A stretch of 64,000 bases of DNA from Tigriopus japonicus (GCA_010645155.1 CM021322.1:4908073-4972072); one strand, 5' to 3'; shown: positions 9,545 to 21,222, numbered from the stretch's first letter. A program made the numbers and translations. The notes: a model not told the origin generated them from the letters alone.

Positions 9545-11300
9545 TCTGGGGCATGGAAAGGACAAATCATGAAAGATTAAGTAAGAAAGTATAAATTAGA
9601 TAAGCAAGTCCGTGAATGTATGCCGATGGCCTTTTATAAGTTCAATGGTTGGCATCCCCATGCCATGCGCCATTGACTCTCGGTTACCGAATGGAGCCAC
9701 TGACGGTGCTCTTTCTTCTGTTTGCGTCAGAGGGCCAACCAAGAGCTGAGCCAGAGATCATCCGAAATCAGGAGAGATGAACCGAATAGATCTTTTCACT
9801 CCGCTAGCTAGCAAGCAAGCCTCGTGCTTTTAAAGCATACCAAAAGAGCACCAAAACCCAGTCCGTGTTTCGGAACGGTGAAGCCAGAGTGGGCTTCGCT
9901 CATTTGCTCATCGTAATCAATGAATTTGCCATTTTCTGGTGGCATTTGTCACGTGAGTATTCGACGGACTGTATCGAGGAGCATTACAGGTGCCGAAAGT
10001 ACAGCAAATTTCGTTTGAGTTTTCTACCCTCGGCATTGAAGAAGAGATTTCCCTTGGCTATCAATTTGACCGCGAGAAATTCCAAATCGTTGAAGATGGA
10101 AAATGAATCTCACCATTGTAATCATGTAAGCGTTGTCTCAGCAAAATGATCAAGATGAAAGCCAAAATATTACGAGAAAGGCATCAGTTGACCTTCAAGC
10201 TTTAGCGTCGCAGAATCTTCCTTGTAAAGCACACGCAAGAGTTCAAGTTTTTATTTTAACAATGTGATGACAAGATCGACATCGTGTCAATGCGTCAAAA
10301 GCATGTCTACACATTCTAGGAAACGCGGTAATATATCTTCATTCGGTGCCTGTGGCAAATCTTGGACTTCGAACTGCTCCGTCCACTTCTAAAGCTCAGT
10401 TTTCCTCTTTCACGTTTCGATGTAACCCAGATCGAAAGACGCTTGAAAATATTCCTATTCCTTGGGTTTACTTGCCTACTCGATCAGATGGAATTTCCCA
10501 TCTTGGTTGGGCCTTACGCGGCCTACGTTAGCAGGTCTGCGAGGCTCGCTTAGTAATAGTTGAACAACCAACGACAGCCTAAATTTGAACAGAATAGCTT
10601 TGTCATGAATAGGGCTAGGAAAAAAATGTTTTTACAATAAAGATATTTTTACATTTTTGACAATTCTATCTAAGAATAACATTTCAATTTTCTTTTGACA
10701 ATTTTTGACAATTTTAACATTTTTAAAGCATTTTTTAACATGTTTTGCCCAAAAGTGTCCTCGCACAGCCAGTTCCAGAGGGTCTGACAATTACTTGGAG
10801 ACTTGAAATTTCCCGCCAAAACTTGACCTAAATGTTTGGCCTAGTCTCATTTTCCTCATACAGATCAGGGTGGCTAACTTTTTTTTGGAGCGACGATGCT
10901 AGTTAAAGTCAAATCAATGCTAGAAAAATGCGGGGAGGAAAATGGAAACTGCTAGAAAAATAATACTTTTTCAATTACAAAAACTGAACTGCAGCGGTCA
11001 TTATGCCCATTAATGAATATTTGAATCTATATTTTTACTTTAATTTTGGTGAAATTTACACAAAATATAATTTTCTACTACTTGCCCAAACTAGTTAAAA
11101 ACTTTGCCTTCAAAAATTTCTAATGCATTGGTTGTGAAATCCGTCATGAAGTGGAAAGCTAAACAATCAACAAGCTATGCAACACTTATTTTTGATAACA
11201 ATTATAAAAAGTTATTTTCTTGAATAATTTAAGGTTTGTAAGAAACCAAACATTATGTTTTAAACGATATTCTTCAAATTTACTAGGATTGAATTGAAAC
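9545..11300. other. Intergenic, no supported gene
   Basis: The short frames at 9865-10149 and 10346-10553 are unrecognised, and the last two overlap in different frames. 10620-10760 is rich in TTTTTGACAATTTT-type short repeats. 10866-10960 and 11853-11950 share AATGCTAGAA motifs, probably an unresolved repeat. Confidence 0.35.
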
Positions 11301-11550
11301 TAGTGATGGACCAAAAACGCTTTTTTGTTTCAGTTTCACTTACTGTATGCCCATGAAAACAAAAAACAGACATGCATTCTAAAGACTGAAATTTCACCCC
11401 AGAGTTGAATAATTCTTGGTTCAGAAACCTTTGCAACTTATTTTCCCTATTTTTTTGAATTTGCAATCACTCAACATATCAACAGTTTAAATTTCAAAGT
11501 GAATGTTGCATGTTAAGAATTTTGTGATGAGCTACTTTTCATTTTAAAAA
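11301..11550. repeat. TAGTGATGGA-family element, left part
   Basis: It begins TAGTGATGGACC and follows the left half of the complete element at 27489-27809, including AACAGACATGCAT-type sequence about 80 bp in. No right inverted end with a matching 8-bp flank was found, so the copy is incomplete or diverged. Confidence 0.5.
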
Positions 11551-12143
11551 AGCCACTCTTTTGACAAAAATGGTTTTGGTTAGAAGCCCTGTTTGATTGG
11601 TTACTTACTGAAACACTGATTTATCCATTCTAAGTTTAAAAAGCTGTTTTCTGTAGTTGGTGTTGTGGTTCCATCACAAATCTAATCTTTTTTAGGCAAG
11701 TAATGCTTTGTGCCCCTTCTCAAGGTGTCTAGACAAAGCCTGTAAACAGAAATTTGGTTGCTTGTACCGTAGAACCAACTTGAAAATAAGGATCACAAGT
11801 CTTCCAATTTATCTTGTCTCTAAAGCCCAAAATTGGATGTTTTTTCCAAAAAGTGCTAGAATAATGCTAGAATGCAATGCAAAAAATTTCGATTCTAGAG
11901 CCTTTCAAATAATGCTGGAAAGATGCTAAAAATTCGAGCGATGCTAATCAAAATTCTGCGACGCTTTTGCCCTTGAAAATATTCTTTTTCAAGGGCTTCA
12001 TTTGTAGATTTGTATCCTTCCTCTTGCATGGGCAAGTTCTTTTGTTTATTTGTCGGAAATACTTGCTTTTTCACGCAAATTTTGGCCAGTTTCAGTTGAA
12101 AATAAGAAAAACAAAATGACAACAACGCCAACCAACTTTTCCT
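11551..12143. other. Intergenic, no supported gene
   Basis: AT-rich DNA with short unrecognised frames on both strands (11708-11929 plus, 11895-12131 minus). Nothing further was seen. Confidence 0.35.
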
Positions 12144-12798
12144 CAGACCTTTGTCAATTACTTTTTAAATGTAATTATTTACAGTTACTTTGGTCTTCAA
12201 AGTAATTAAGTAAGATTACAGTTACTTTATTTTCAAATGTAATTAATTACAATTATTTTCACAAAGTGGAGTACATTCAATTACTTTTCAATTACTTTAT
12301 TTTTCAAATCCAAGTGGAACTTCTTTTCTTTTAAGGATAAAGGGAAAAATATGTAAAGAGCATCATTTTGGGTAATTCAATTTTTATGCTAAAACCTTTG
12401 GAAAATAGGGAGGGGGGAATCTGTAACATGCTCAATCCTAGAACTTCCTATGTAGGCGAAAATGTAATTGTAAAATGTAATCGAAAAATGTCAACTACAT
12501 TGGTTAAAATGTGATTCATTTCAATCACAATTACTTTCATCTCAAATGTGATTGATTACAATAACAATAATAATAATAATAATAATCTTTATTGCGAGTA
12601 CATTAACTCATTGGATACAATGATTGTTTTTGTTTTGATCTGATACAATATGAATAATATGTAGTTCCAACGTGAAGAGCCCATTCTGGGTGTACATGGC
12701 AATTACAATTATAACAATTACTTTGATCTTAAATGTGATTAATTACAAATACAATAACATGAAAATGTAATTGTAAATTTAATTACATCACAGGTCTG
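12144..12798. mobile_element. hAT-like element, family CAGACCTTTG, built of TAATTAC motifs
   Basis: Inverted ends CAGACCTTTGTCAATTAC and, reverse complemented, CAGACCTGTGATGTAATTA are flanked by CTTTTCCT (12136-12143) and CTTTCCCT (12799-12806), 7 of 8 identical. The interior is made of repeated AATTACTTT / TGTAATTAATTACA motifs on both strands. A LINE tail is inserted at 12566-12702. A shorter relative lies at 14117-14243. Confidence 0.7.
12566..12702 (-). mobile_element. 5'-truncated LINE 3' end with (ATT)n tail
   Basis: On the minus strand the fragment ends GTACTCGCAATAAAGATT followed by (ATT)n, a polyadenylation-like AATAAA and trinucleotide tail typical of several arthropod LINE clades. 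Roughly ATTACAAT lies on both sides, but the host element is itself full of this motif, so the target duplication is not secure. Confidence 0.55.
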
Positions 12799-13026
12799 CT
12801 TTCCCTCCAAGTTTTTCATTAGTCCGTGTGATCAGATTCGGGACTATTGAGTCGTCAATGACACTTTTTCAAACTTGCGGCATCAAATTAGTTTAGCCAT
12901 ATTTCAGCACAATTTCAACCTTGTTTCAAAGACTACTTTCAATATTGGCGGTAAAGTTTGTGGGGCCTTTTGTCAATTTTTAGAAGTCGAACTTTAATTT
13001 TTTCCTTGCAAAAAAGTTATTTTTTG

Positions 13027-13275
13027 TCTTTTCTAAATTTCAATGTTTTTCGCCTCTTTCTTAAATTTCAATATTTGTTTGCCTTTTTTGCCTGTATTAC
13101 AACATTTTTTTGCCTTGTTCCTTAGATTTCAACATTTTTTGCCATTTCCCCTAAATTTTAACATTTTTTGCCTTTCCCCTAAATTTCAACATTTTTTTGC
13201 CTTTTCCCCTAAATTTCAACATTTTTTTGGCTTTTCCCCTAAATTTCAACATTTTTTTGGCCGTTTTTGTAACAT
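13027..13275 (+). repeat. Minisatellite, about 28-30 bp period
   Basis: About eight imperfect units share CCTAAATTTCAACATTTTTT followed by TGCC or TGGC. The plus-strand open frame at 13043-13339 (FSPKFQHFF repeats) is simply the translation of this array. Confidence 0.85.
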
Positions 13276-13658
13276 TTTAATGCCTTTTTTTGACATTCGT
13301 CAGCATTATTTTCAAACTTATTATTTTATTGAACAATGATTTTTCAAGGAAATTGGTAGCTGAAATTAGTCCTCATCAAAATCGTTTTATTAAAAAGGCA
13401 TGCAAGCGATAGTATGTATGTAGTTGGGGGCTAACCTTTGGTGGAGTCTGAGAAAAAAGAGATTGATTTGACGGGAGCGCACCTTGTGACCCAAATTTCT
13501 GATGCACCTGAGCAAGGAATAATAGATCGAAGGGGAAACCCTATTTGATTTCTCCAAGATATTCTTCTAAACTTGCGACAATTTGGATTCACATTTCAGT
13601 TTTTTTATTTTTCTTATCTATTACGTTTACCCAGTCAAGGAATGGCTTTTATCAAGAT

Positions 13659-14037
13659 CATAGGCGTAGGAGGTGTGGTTTATTTGGGGGGGCAACACCA
13701 AATTTGCCCGAATTTCACAATTTATTTGCGATTAATTATTGTCTGGTTCTTCAGTATTTTTACTATTAATCTTGTTGTAGGGATCTCATGATCCGCTAGC
13801 TAGGGAGATGTAGTAAGACCAGAGTCTAGTGGTAGACTGGATTGTATTTCAGTATGAGGAATGTCTATTTATATGATACAGCGGTCGCCTCTCACTGGTA
13901 CGCTACATTGTTATTTAATATCATTTTTCCCCTCCCCGAATGCCCGAATATCTCAACTCATTTGCCTGAATTTTAGCAGTCTCCGGAGGCCAGGGGGGGC
14001 AGTTGCCCCCCCTGCCCCCCTGCCTCTTACGCTTATG
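13659..14037. mobile_element. hAT-like MITE, family CATAGGCGTAGG, copy 1
   Basis: This 379-bp element has inverted ends CATAGGCGTAGGAGGTG and, reverse complemented, CATAAGCGTAAGAGGCAG. It is flanked by the perfect 8-bp duplication ATCAAGAT (13651-13658 and 14038-14045). The subterminal sequence contains GGGGGCAGTTGCCCCCCCTG. Copy 2 is at 23413-23645 in the opposite orientation. Confidence 0.9.
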
Positions 14038-14116
14038 ATCAAGATGTTTGTGTTCTTCAAAATGTTTCTCTCGTAACATTATCGACCTTAAACCCCTTTA
14101 CTCGATGCACCCTGGC

Positions 14117-14243
14117 ACCAGAGTTGGGTCAATTACTTGAAAAATGTAATTAGTTGCAATTGCTTTGTCGAAAAATGTAACTAATTACAATTACATCATC
14201 CGAAAATGTAATTGACTTCAATTAAATTACATGTCAATGGCAG
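14117..14243. repeat. TAATTAC-type hAT fragment
   Basis: Begins CAGAGTTGGGTCAATTACTT and continues with AATGTAATTAGTTGCAATT-type repeats like those of 12144-12798. The right end is not defined. Confidence 0.5.
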
Positions 14244-16147
14244 ATGCCGGGGGAGGTTTGAATGATCTCTTCAAAAATCTTATCGCGGGCGGATGAAAAA
14301 AGAGAAAAGGCTTGTTTGTCAATGTAAGATTTTGGTCAGTGCAAGGGTTTTCGCGTTTTACTCACCGCCTTTATGACTTAGACGCGATGAGAAATGTCTA
14401 ATGGCGAGTTTGGACATATTGACTCTCTGTTTTGCAAGAATATGCAAAATTTATTCTTTTAATTAAAAATAGCAAGCACTGAAAAAGACCTTTGCTATTG
14501 AAGAGAAACAGGTACAAAACACGGCATTTTGTTTCTTACCTTGATGATTTTTGAGTTTGACGATTCAAATCAGTGCTTGTAACATCACTTACACTTGTAC
14601 TTACACATAAACAGTGGCCTTTTGTTGTGAATTTTCTCATGCAAGAACTAGTCTAGCAAGAACGAGCAAATAAAGTGTGCATATTTTTCCAAAATCCTAA
14701 CCAAAGGTGTTCAAACTTGCAATTCGACATTTTTCTTAGCATCTAAGTCATAAGGGCGGTCTGTAAATTGCGAAAACCCTTAAACTGCCCAAATTCTCAC
14801 GAGCCACTCGCTGTTGCCGAACAAGCCTTTTCTTTTCTTTCATTCGCCCACGATAAGATTTTTGAAGAGATCACTCAAACCTCCTCCTGCATCCCTATTT
14901 ACCCTGCCTGGCACATTATATTTGGAAAAGTTTATATTCTTTCTTTTCTAATCTGCCCTTTCTTCAGCCCTTCGACCCAAAAATAGGAATGAAATGCTTT
15001 TTATTCAACAATTCCCGAATGACAAATTAGTCCGGCACGTGCCAACTCTTGATTTCTGATTTGCGATACCTAAAACGTCTCCAGCTGATGGATGAGCGGT
15101 TGTTGGCTCAAAGTACAGCTCGGGCTTGAACCATGTTATCGTTAGACGAATGAGCGAGGTTGCTCTGTTTGGTGGTCAAAATCGATCAACTGGCCTTCTG
15201 CATGTGCTCAGTCACGGATTTCGAAAAATATCTAGAGACATCCTTGGTTCTGTGCATACAAGCAATTCTAGAGTGCTCTAAGCTGTAAAAAATGATGATT
15301 TGATGATGATGCTAATTACCGAGCATTTTCGTAGCGCCAAAGGCGAGGGGGAGTTTCTAAGTCAAGTGTACCCTCCAGACATCCATCAATATTACTGGCC
15401 ATACGTGTGTGGGTGTGTGTGTATTAGGACGTCAAGCGCCACAACAAACTGTTGACTCGAGAAGGTAGGCCTAGGGACAATTACAGTACAGGCAAGCAAC
15501 CCAAGATATGAGCATGCCTGCAACGCCATATTAGATCCGGTGTGGTCGAGAAGCCGCACGCTTCTTAAGAAAGCTTCCCTCCTGTATCTACCTCCCTACA
15601 ATCGTACATCCCATCCATCCATCCATCCATCCAACAAAAAAGCGAACACACTCGCATGCTGCCAAAACGGGGAGGACTTGAGGGGTGAAGACGATCCCCT
15701 GGAACTCGACAAAGGGGGCCACAAAAGTTGACAACGCAACAGTCGAGGCTGCCAACGTAAGCATTTGGTTACAATCTTCACTGCGATAAAATTACCTACC
15801 CACGTGGAAACTTTGTTGTATCAAGTCTGGATGGACCTAAGAAGCGTACGGTACGAGTGACAAATGGCGGGCGCTTTCTTCGAGTTAGCCGCCTTTCCAA
15901 TGCTGACAGAAAATGATCACAAGCAGGAGTAGGAGTGAGAAGGAAAAGCAAGACCAAGGAAGGGCCTTTCACCGAGGGCCTTGGAATTGAGCAAATGAGG
16001 GACAAAAGACGAAGAGTGAGGGAGAGAGAGCGAGGATATGATAGCCAGCTAGTGATGTGAAGTAGTCGGAGGGGATGGAGGAGGTACACGCTTGATGGTG
16101 TCTAAGTACACGAGGTACGGCACTATGCTCGATAACGTCAAGGTTGA
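14244..16147. other. Intergenic; probably holds the SLC26 upstream exon and promoter
   Basis: No gene was recognised. An (ATCC)n microsatellite is at 15607-15632. 15540-16130 is more GC-rich and purine-rich than the DNA to its left and lies directly before the SLC26 gene, so a 5' exon and promoter here are plausible. I could not choose between candidate donors. Confidence 0.4.
15607..15632. repeat. (ATCC)n microsatellite
   Basis: Six tandem ATCC units. Confidence 0.9.
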
Positions 16148-18868
16148 TCAGTCGATGAGGCTAACCTGCATCGAGGTCGTGATCTGGAGCTGTTCAAGAT
16201 TGCGTCTCCTCTTCCAGACTATGACTATGGGTCCAATGGAAAAGGCAAAGGGCTAGGATCCAAGGACGATTTGGAGTCCACGGACTCCGAGACTGGCAAT
16301 GCCATGTCCGTGTGGTGCGCCCAAAGGGCTGCGGCTCTTTTCACCAAGAAACAGCTTCTGAAACGCCTCCCCATTTTGGAGTGGCTCCCCAAGTACAATG
16401 GCGAAAAAGCCGTGTCGGACTTGATTGCGGGCATCACCGTCGGACTGACTGTCATTCCTCAAGCCATCGCTTATGCGGATGTGGCCAATCTTCCACCTCA
16501 GGTATGTACCACCAATAACCAATAATCCCACAATGGCAGCACGAGTTCCAAATGATGTATCTTTGAATAGTTATGAATCTTCCCATGTTTTTCAGTATGG
16601 TTTGTATTCCGCATTTGTGGGATGCTTTGTGTACTGCTTTTTTGGCAGCTCCAAAGACATCACCATCGGTCCCACCGCTATCATGGCTTTGATGACTGCC
16701 GAACATGTCCATAGTGGACCGGATGGTCCGGCTTTTGCCATTCTGCTAGCTTTTCTTAGTGGAGTTATCATTTTCGTCCTGGGAGCTTTACAATTAGGTA
16801 AGTTGTGTTTGTAACAAATGGCTGACAAGCAACTTGATAAAAATTGGATTGGTTATCGAATTGTTATGTTTGCAGGCTTCGTGATTGATTTCATCTCAAT
16901 TCCTGTCACTGCTGGATTCACTTCGGCAGCGGCCATTACCATTGCTTCTTCTCAAGTTAAGGGCCTCTTTGGTCTGGAAATCACTGAACATTCCCATATC
17001 GAAGGCGTGCAGGGGACATGGATCGATATTGTCAAAAATTTTAAGAGTTTCCGCTATCAAGATACGATTCTAGGCTTCATTTGTATCGCCATTTTATTAT
17101 TACTAAGGGTAAGTGAGATGAGAGAGAAGTCATTCTTTGTGAGAATATTTCAATTCGAAACTCGTTTTTCAGATTACAAGAAATGTTAACTGGTTTGACT
17201 CGATCGAAGACTTGGAAGAACCCACTTCGTGTCAAATTCAATGCAACCGTTTGGGAACAATGGGTCGAAAAATCATGGGAAAATTTGTGTGGGTGATTGC
17301 CACCGCTCGAAATGCGGTTATTGTTATCATTTGTCTGCTTATTGCGATGGGTTTCGATCCCGAGCCTCAACCCCCCGGATCTCGAAACACCACCTTCATT
17401 CTCACAGGCGAAATTGACACCGGTTTGCCCAAAGTTGGTTTGCCGCCATTCAGCACCAAGAATCTCGATTTTTCGGGGATGGTGAAGACTTTGGGGTCGG
17501 CAATCGCCATTATTCCCATGATAGCCATTCTAGAGAGTGTGGCCATTGCCAAGGCCTTTGGTAATAATCACAGAGGCAAATATTTTCACGCTTAAAAATA
17601 CTAATTTCAATCCCTTCTCCACATTTTAGCCGGAGGCAAACCTGTGGATGCGAGTCAAGAAATGATCGCCTTAGGATTGTGTAATATCGGTGGTTCGTTC
17701 TTTAGCTCGATGCCCACCACGGGGTCGTTTTCGCGAACCGCAGTCAATGCTGCCAGTGGAGTCAAAACTACCTTCGGAGGCATTTATACGGGAGCATTGG
17801 TCATCTTAGCGTTGGCTTTTCTGATGGATTATTGTTGCTTTATTCCCAAGGCCACCCTTTCGGCCGTGATCATAACGGCTGTCATTTTTAGTGTGGAGTA
17901 TGAAGTTGTGCGACCAATGTGGAGGTCAAAAAGTAATGATAGATCTACTCAAAGCGTTGTTGATTAGTTTCTTGAAGAGCCCATTACATTTATTTTAGAA
18001 ACTGACCTCTTCTGCGCTCTCGTCACTTTTCTATGTTGCTTATTTTGGGCCCTTGAGTTTGGAATTTTGATTGGGGTGGCAATTCAGGTTTTGATTGTTC
18101 TTTATAACACCGCCCGCCCCCATTTGACGGTCGAACATCGCACGGTAAAACACTCTCATTGTGGATATTCAAACGTTTTTCAAAGTATTTATTAACAAGA
18201 CTCTCCTTTTTTAAGTTGGACGGTCCCGGGAGCGAATATCTGTTCGTGGTGATTGACCGTTCCCTAGTGTTTCCCGCGGTCAGTCATGTCCGGAACATCA
18301 TCGAAAAGGCTGGGGTGCGCCAAGGTGAAAGCAGATTTCCGGTAGTGGTGGATGGTGGACATATCTTTACCACAGACTACACCGCAGCCAAAGGGTTCAA
18401 AGCAATGGCCAAGGACTTTGCTAAGCGCGGCCAGAAGCTGATTTTTTACAATCTCAAGCCGTCGGTAGAATCGGTTTTTAGGCGCTCCGGAGGTCATGTT
18501 CTAACGATGGCAAGCTCTGAAGACAATCTGCATGATCGGTTAAGAGGTAAATTCAATAGATATCTGAGATTTAGACTTAGGAAAAGGGGCTCCCAGCATT
18601 ATCAAGTTCTTTCTGAGCTACCCACATTGATTCTCCATGATCTATTTAATAGATTTTGCCAAAGACAAATAGGCCTTTGGCAAATTGAATAGAAAATGTC
18701 AGTTTCTAAGATGGCTCGTCTCTATTCTGGCTCGCCTTCGTTTCAGACATCTTCTCCCAAACCGTGAATGTGGTGGTCGACAGTGCTTTTCCCGATCCGG
18801 GAGGAGCCGTGGATCCCTTGCTTCTCGATGGTCACGTACCCAGCAACAATGTCACAAATCCAGTGTAA
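16148..18868 (+). CDS. SLC26A11: SLC26 sulfate/anion transporter, SLC26A11-like, 5' end unresolved
   Basis: Eight exons join with consistent phases: (16148 or 16218)-16501, 16596-16797, 16876-17108, 17173-17560, 17630-17932, 17999-18144, 18216-18546 and 18747-18868 (TAA). All introns are GT-AG, 64-200 bp. From the first in-frame ATG (16304) the product is 640 residues; human SLC26A11 is about 606. The N-terminal SLC26 core is clear (KRLPILEWLPKY, AGITVGLTVIPQAIAYA, PPQYGLYSAF, SSKDITIGPTAIMALM), followed by many hydrophobic segments and GSFSRTAVNAASGVKT. A STAS domain occupies the last two exons (EYLFVVIDRSLVFPAV to the C-terminus). The family exchanges sulfate, chloride or other anions across membranes; subcellular site and substrate are not readable here. 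The frame is open upstream to a TGA at 16145, but no ATG precedes 16304. A strong acceptor (CTCCTCTTCCAG, ending 16217) suggests an unseen upstream exon. Confidence 0.9.
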
Positions 18869-19190
18869 AGTCCCTCCCACAAACCGTCTAAGGAGACCCA
18901 TTGGGTTGAGCTTTCTTACCCTGGACTATTTATAAACGTTACTTTTTACCCTGTTTTTAAAATGACGATGCTCGTCTCTAAATGACTGACTGACAAATCT
19001 ATGCCAAGTATCGAGTCTCGTATGAAATATGTAAAGAATTAAATGTGACCCAAGCTTATGCCAGCCAGATATTGGGATTGTGTGGGGTGGGTATATTTTT
19101 CCTTCATCAGGTAAGTGTCCATTATTTTGAGTTCCTAATTTGAACTCATAGTTGAGAACTTGACGTTATTGGAGCTATGGTTGGACTTGG
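18869..19190. other. Convergent 3' intergenic segment
   Basis: These 322 bp separate the stop codons of the transporter (+) and the kinase (-). They must hold both 3' UTRs. An AATTAAA at about 19030 is a possible plus-strand polyadenylation variant. No coding sequence was seen. Confidence 0.6.
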
Positions 19191-20097
19191 TTAACCAACT
19201 TGCATGTTTTCTTTGCCTCCGTGATCGAGGGCGTTGGTGAAAAGCGATTTCTTGACCTCCAGGTCGGCGGAACCGATTTCGCTCAGAGCATTATCGCCCA
19301 AGGGCATCCGCGGACTTGAGGGGACATTGACGGGCGATTGAAAGCACTTGCGACAAACTGCCATGTAAGTTTCTGCCCCTCCAATGACTTCCACGGCGGT
19401 ATCTTTGGAGATTCGCTTCGTGTAGGATCCCTCGCCAAAGCAACTCATGCACACGGCCGTAAGCTTGACCACGTGTTCGGCCAAAGGAACAAGCTCGAGA
19501 ATACTGCTAAACCCTTTGCGTTGGAATGTGCCGTCTAAGGCCGCCACAATGACCGTTTTGCCCGCATTAGCCATATCTTCGCAAAATGCGACTACATCTG
19601 GAAACTGTCAAGCCAGTCGGTTAATTGGTGAAAACATTTGCGAAATTCAGTTTCGATGAAGGCCTTACGAATTGTCCCTCGTCAATGCCAATCACGTCAT
19701 AGTCTTGAGCCTTGTCCCGCAGATCGTTCAAGATCGTGGCACTAACGGCCTTCAAGGTTTGTCGATCGTGGGTGGCGATACTCTCGGAGTCGTATCGCAC
19801 GTCTTTGGCGTACTTGACAATCAAGCATTCGTAGCGAGCAATTTGGTAGCGTTTCAGGCGTCGGATCAGTTCCGTAGACTTGCCCGAAAACATGGGACCG
19901 AAGATCACCTGAGTGAGAGTAGGAGAAGGAAAACTCGGAACTTGAGAACTTGAAATAGGTGGGTGGATGGGATCAATCACTAAAGGAAGAAAGAAAAGAA
20001 AGAGCCATACCTGGATTTGTCCGCTTCGTTGACTGGCAGCTTGAGCACTAGGTCTTCGGGGTCGGGAGCTCATTTGAGACACACAATAGTTGGCCAT
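19191..20097 (-). CDS. TK1: Thymidine kinase, cytosolic TK1 type
   Basis: Three exons on the minus strand (20097-20011, 19908-19669, 19604-19191) are separated by GT-AG introns of 102 and 64 bp, all phase 0, giving 246 residues. The enzyme phosphorylates thymidine with ATP in the dTTP salvage pathway. The P-loop GPMFSGKST is at residues 33-41 and the DEGQF catalytic segment at 105-109, with E106 as the expected base. The lasso and zinc region has Cys pairs 161/164 (CMSC) and 193/196 (CRKC). A KEN tripeptide at 240-242, five residues from the end, matches the C-terminal KEN box that targets vertebrate TK1 to APC/C-Cdh1 after mitosis. The N-terminus ([17 protein letters not shown]) is short and basic. 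An internal Met at residue 9 is an alternative start. Confidence 0.95.
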
Positions 20098-20154
20098 AAT
20101 GTCAAAGAGCTAACAAACCCTCCTTACCAAGGATGGAGGAATGGATGGAATAAT

Positions 20155-20182
20155 GAATATATGAATGAATGAATGAATGAAT
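20155..20182. repeat. (AATG)n microsatellite
   Basis: Five or more tandem GAAT/AATG units just upstream of the TK1 start, in its probable promoter or 5' UTR. Confidence 0.85.
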
Positions 20183-20533
20183 CGTCAATAGATGATGGAT
20201 TGAAACGCCAAGATTGGACCTTGGTCGTGGTTGGATTGAGATCACTGCGAAAGAGAAAGAGAGATGAGCGGGTTTAGCTTTGAAAGTCAGTCTAAGAATG
20301 AATGAACACCTACCAAACAGCCAAACAATGCACGGATGCGCTTTGCCCGTTTGCTCCGGCCTGTTGGCCCTGGGGGTGAGATCCAAGTATCACACTAGAA
20401 GGAGAGAGACTTACATGTTTGGCGCCAACTTTTTGTTTGGATCAGCATAAATCAGGTTGACCAATGCCAAACTTTGACTAGAGAACAACTATGGCCCCTA
20501 GCTGTCTTCCGATCTGGGAGATGACATCATACC

Positions 20534-20881
20534 TACAGAAGCTAATGTGAAAGAAGTGTAGTCAGAACACCAGCGCCGCTGGCTTTATCATGAAGCTTTA
20601 AAAGATCTAAACATATGGGGAAGTGCAAGAGAAAATAATACAGCAAATATGAGACTTTGATCAAAAAATATCCATGGAAGGCCTTGAATCCATTTATTTT
20701 AAGATCCAATGACTGGATCAACCTTTATTGGCATGATCTATGTTAACTGATTGCAAAATCAACTTTTGTTATAACTTAAACTTCCTGATTGATAGTGGCG
20801 ACAACAATGGCAAACATTTGAAGCTTTGAAAAAGCCAAACAACGTGACTGTGTTGATGCTACTTTCCCATGAGCTTCTTTA
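20534..20881. mobile_element. hAT-like MITE, family TACAGAAGCT, copy B
   Basis: Full-length match to 53-400 in the same orientation. Inverted ends TACAGAAGCTAATGTGAAAG and, reverse complemented, TAAAGAAGCTCATGGGAAAG are flanked by ATCATACC (20526-20533) and ATCACCCC (20882-20889), 7 of 8 identical. Confidence 0.75.
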
Positions 20882-20898
20882 ATCACCCCGTCATAGAT

Positions 20899-21122
20899 AT
20901 TCGGACGTTTGGGCAGGTTTGTTTACTGGTACTTTTTGACAAAATTCGTGACTAGTGTTGCATAGGATAACTGAAGCTTGTGTTCAGGAAGAGCAAAGGA
21001 ATAAGCAACTCAGTTACTGTTGAGGTCAATCTGAGATTGACCTTAAAACGAGTTTAAAGCGTAAACCCCGCAGCACTAGGTTGTGGTACCAGCAAACAAA
21101 CAGCTTACCTAAATGTCTGAAT
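20899..21122. mobile_element. Fold-back element with about 35-bp inverted ends
   Basis: The left arm runs ATTCGGACGTTTGGGCAGG then TTTGTTTACTGGTAC. The right arm reverse complemented runs ATTCAGACATTTAGGTAAG then TTTGTTTGCTGGTACC. It lies 17 bp beyond the MITE at 20534-20881. No clear target duplication was identified and no coding capacity was found. Confidence 0.5.
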
Positions 21123-21162
21123 TGACAAAAATGGAGAGCATAGATTACCTGAACTAAACGTA

Positions 21163-21220
21163 AACTTAACCAAACTTAACCTAACCTAACTTAACTTAAC
21201 TTAACCTAATCTTACCTAAA
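21163..21220. repeat. Degenerate telomere-like CCTAA/CTTAA tract
   Basis: Consecutive AACCTAA and AACTTAA pentamer-like units. Arthropod telomeres are usually (TTAGG)n, whose complement is CCTAA, so this may be an interstitial remnant; a simple low-complexity origin is equally possible. Confidence 0.5.
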
Positions 21221-21222
21221 GA

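Noticed and set aside
13043..13339. 98-codon plus-strand frame with FSPKFQHFF repeats
   Set aside because: It is read-through of the T-rich minisatellite, with no start context or conservation evidence.
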